A stretch of 64,000 bases of DNA from 21-14-0-10-47-8 sp966211795 (lineage in GTDB: Bacteria; Bdellovibrionota; Bdellovibrionia; Bdellovibrionales; Bdellovibrionaceae), in NCBI GenBank assembly GCA_966211795.1, contig CBIHNW010000021.1, forward strand, positions 15,587 to 79,586. Reading direction: 5' to 3'. Below the pieces are notes generated by a model that did not search any database, was not told the origin of the DNA, and saw only the letters and a list, made by a program, of their open reading frames with translations. Positions within the stretch are counted from its first letter, which is position 1; each line of letters begins with the position of its first letter. The position numbers were made by a program, and so were the translations under genes. Positions 63,301-64,000 of the stretch are shown piece by piece.

Positions 63301-64000
63301 AACTTTACTCCTGGTGCGCTCGTTCCTACTCCCACGTAACCATTCTGCGAGATCGTCATGGCTGTCGTGTTGTTGGTTTTAAAATTCAAAGCTTTATTGT
63401 CATTGGTACCAATCGAGATATCGGCGCCGGTTGAGTTCCCGCCGTTGGTGATAAATCCACCCAGCGAGCTGATCGCTGCGCAAACGGCATTCCCCGAAGC
63501 ATCGAATGAGATGACCTGATTGAGGGAGCAGCTAAAGTCGATGAGAGCAGTGCCGGTGCCATTGGAAGCGATGATGCGATTGTTGCCGAAGGTGGTCGCA
63601 TTCGTTCCACCTTTAGAGACGGGAACTTTATTTAAAGATAATGTTCCATCGTATGCAAGAGTGGCATCGCCCGAAACAACGCTATTCACCCAAGACGAGC
63701 CATCATAGATCATCATCTGACCACTGACGGTTGCGGCGGTGAGAGCTTTGCCTTTGATTTTATCGACACTGATATTGCTGTAAACTCCGCTCACATCACC
63801 AGAGAAAGTGGCGGCTGCATTCAGTGGCGTGTAACCCAGTGCAGCTGTCACATCGGAAGAAGTGATGCTGGCCGAAGCCCAAGATAAGACTCCGCTGCCA
63901 TCGGTTTTTAGAAACTCATTCGGATTGCCATCTGTCGTGGGCAAAGTGAGATTCACGTTTCCACCCAAAGCTGGTGCCGCGAGTTGCACGTAGTTTGCAC
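60348..64000 (-). CDS. tail-fibre-like repeat protein, 5' end missing
   Basis: The frame is open to the right edge, so the start is outside. The visible part (over 1210 residues) opens YVQLAAPALGGNVNLTLPTTDGN..FLKTDGSGVLSW, typical of phage-tail-fibre-like proteins. It is made of repeated modules. NGGN.TGADISLGTNDNKA and MTISQNGSVGIG occur about four times. ALDVSGA with GRIYYD.SANK.KVSQNGVAYVDLV occurs about three times. PVSKGGTN with GNGT and CSLNQVISFDASG occurs about twice. There is no chaperone-peptidase domain at the end; it ends FTFLCAGNVVYVTMNQGY. A surface filament or adhesin, perhaps prey-facing, is inferred. Cysteines are few. Confidence 0.75.
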   Translation of the reverse strand, partial: ANYVQLAAPALGGNVNLTLPTTDGNPNEFLKTDGSGVLSWASASITSSDVTAALGYTPLNAAATFSGDVSGVYSNISVDKIKGKALTAATVSGQMMIYDGSSWVNSVVSGDATLAYDGTLSLNKVPVSKGGTNATTFGNNRIIASNGTGTALIDFSCSLNQVISFDASGNAVCAAISSLGGFITNGGNSTGADISIGTNDNKALNFKTNNTTAMTISQNGYVGVGTSAPGVKLHVVDSGQNQLKVETTSASSWATVRMTTPSRTYQYGAGGAATGLLADKFYIYDETAAKSRFVLDSSGNVGLGTTAPSSALDIAGAFTAQGMSSAPAVSASNTGRIYYDYSANKYKVSQNGAAYVDLVPTGGITSLGGQTGATQTLAISVDNSVATPTITSATDAHTWKIPMASNAGTTAGLLSKTDYDLFVAKLGTTTSFAGDVSGTYNATSVDKIKGKAVTAGSVSGQMMIYDGTSWVNNVMSGDATMAYTGILTLNKVPVSKGGTNTTSYGNSHVIVSNGTGSALQDMTCSLNQVISFDASGFVTCANVSTLSGAIVNGGNTTGADISLGTNDNKALAFKVNNATAMTISQNGSVGIGLASPSMTLSVQSKANGDGLKINGATSCAGGVCDNVGIVITNNGASGASWSLNSSGNSSGYGAGKLIFTEGGIQNGAARLAIATGGNVGVGTSSPSTALDVSGALNLGGIAAPAVSAASEGRIYYDRSANKFKVSENGVAYVDLVSGGTAIVNGGNTTGADISLGTNDNKALAFKVNNATAMTISQGGKVGIGVTNPAQALEVNGNIKINNTITTAATELVLEETGDTTGTVRMRLRNRTGANGAVFENPVGDLVDFGFLPSSGATSQSNVRLEHRSGYTLNSGNSAGEFQFINTGSGTATPWFASGPVYSVFNTGSVGIDISTPSTALDMSGAFNMNGIAAPAVSAANQGRIYYDRSANKFKVSQNGVAYVDLVSSATGIVNGGNTTGADISIGTNDNKALNFKVNNATAMTISQSGSVGIGTQSPSALLQATKSVSDFRFSEGASNITPTISVINTGGKAAGLAAGAVGSVFIFDDSGSFGIMKDSHANFVNNTAGSGSFLVTVLPSGNFGIGISTPSVALDVSGAIVSRAPADNTTTTIDFSKGNLQTTSVTTGAFTLTNMINGGAYNLIVTDTTNRTFSFTASGYTVNTGSLALTTTGSSKVIFTFLCAGNVVYVTMNQGY
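60348..64000 (-). repeat. in-gene repeats of the tail-fibre-like gene
   Basis: The module NGGN.TGADIS(L/I)GTNDNKAL is encoded at about 61000-61080, 61680-61770, 62255-62345 and 63355-63445, with high DNA identity. The module GRIYYD to VDLV is encoded near 61100-61180, 61790-61870 and 62920-63000. Confidence 0.7.

Overview
The window looks like a chromosomal segment of a predatory-type bacterium of the Bdellovibrionota (Bdellovibrio or a close relative). This is inferred from gene content, not from a marker gene. It holds a TIGR02147-type HTH regulator, many one-gene secreted or lipid-anchored proteins with small cysteine patterns, 'FQNCS' lipobox-like signals, a large tail-fibre-like repeat protein, long ELWKSDGT and NHL repeat proteins, an HNH endonuclease and a REP-transposase-like relic. 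I found no rRNA, tRNA, CRISPR array or intact insertion sequence.

Layout. 1-6.1 kb: an NHL-repeat protein cut by the left edge, a small lipoprotein and a Calx-beta/ELWKSDGT-repeat lipoprotein. 6.2-11.2 kb: a winged-helix regulator divergent from a PspA-like gene, with an identical palindrome (TTACATTGTAA) on both sides of the intergenic region. A membrane protein and an MFS-acyltransferase fusion follow, so this looks like an envelope-maintenance operon. 11.2-23.6 kb: small secreted proteins, a TonB-like protein, a nitroreductase-like protein, a TPR/winged-helix regulator, a beta-helix lipoprotein, a broken REP-type transposase running in frame into an exported protein, a LysR regulator divergent from a His/Cys-rich exported peptide, an M23 peptidase and a DHCW cupin. 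23.8-31.4 kb: a lone LanC-like protein, two paralogous exported proteins with an ATGA overlap behind a TIGR02147 regulator, a FUSC-like membrane protein, a SnoaL-like protein and a dienelactone hydrolase.

31.6-45 kb: large exported proteins. They include a beta-helix-like protein with a paralogue at 59-60 kb, a YetA-like lipoprotein, a 1143-residue protein with four tandem repeats of about 200 residues, an exported J-domain-like protein without HPD, a DUF2330 protein and a DsbA-family protein. 45-56 kb is the most striking part. Three signal-peptide proteins look like polymorphic-toxin effectors. Two share a pre-toxin region with the same cysteine spacing, and each of these two overlaps a small downstream gene by 13-14 bases. 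One of the small genes encodes a zinc-ribbon protein that could give immunity. An HExxH protease, a trypsin-like lipoprotein and a CotH/kinase-like exported protein lie next to them. 56-64 kb: a solitary HNH endonuclease flanked by short repeats, an outer-membrane-type protein whose signal peptide is cut by a stop codon, and a two-gene operon of a tail-fibre-like repeat protein (running off the right edge) and a beta-helix-like protein.

Most genes are monocistronic or in short operons and encode exported products, which fits an accessory, envelope- and prey-facing region. All functions are from reading sequence motifs; none was tested by a database search.
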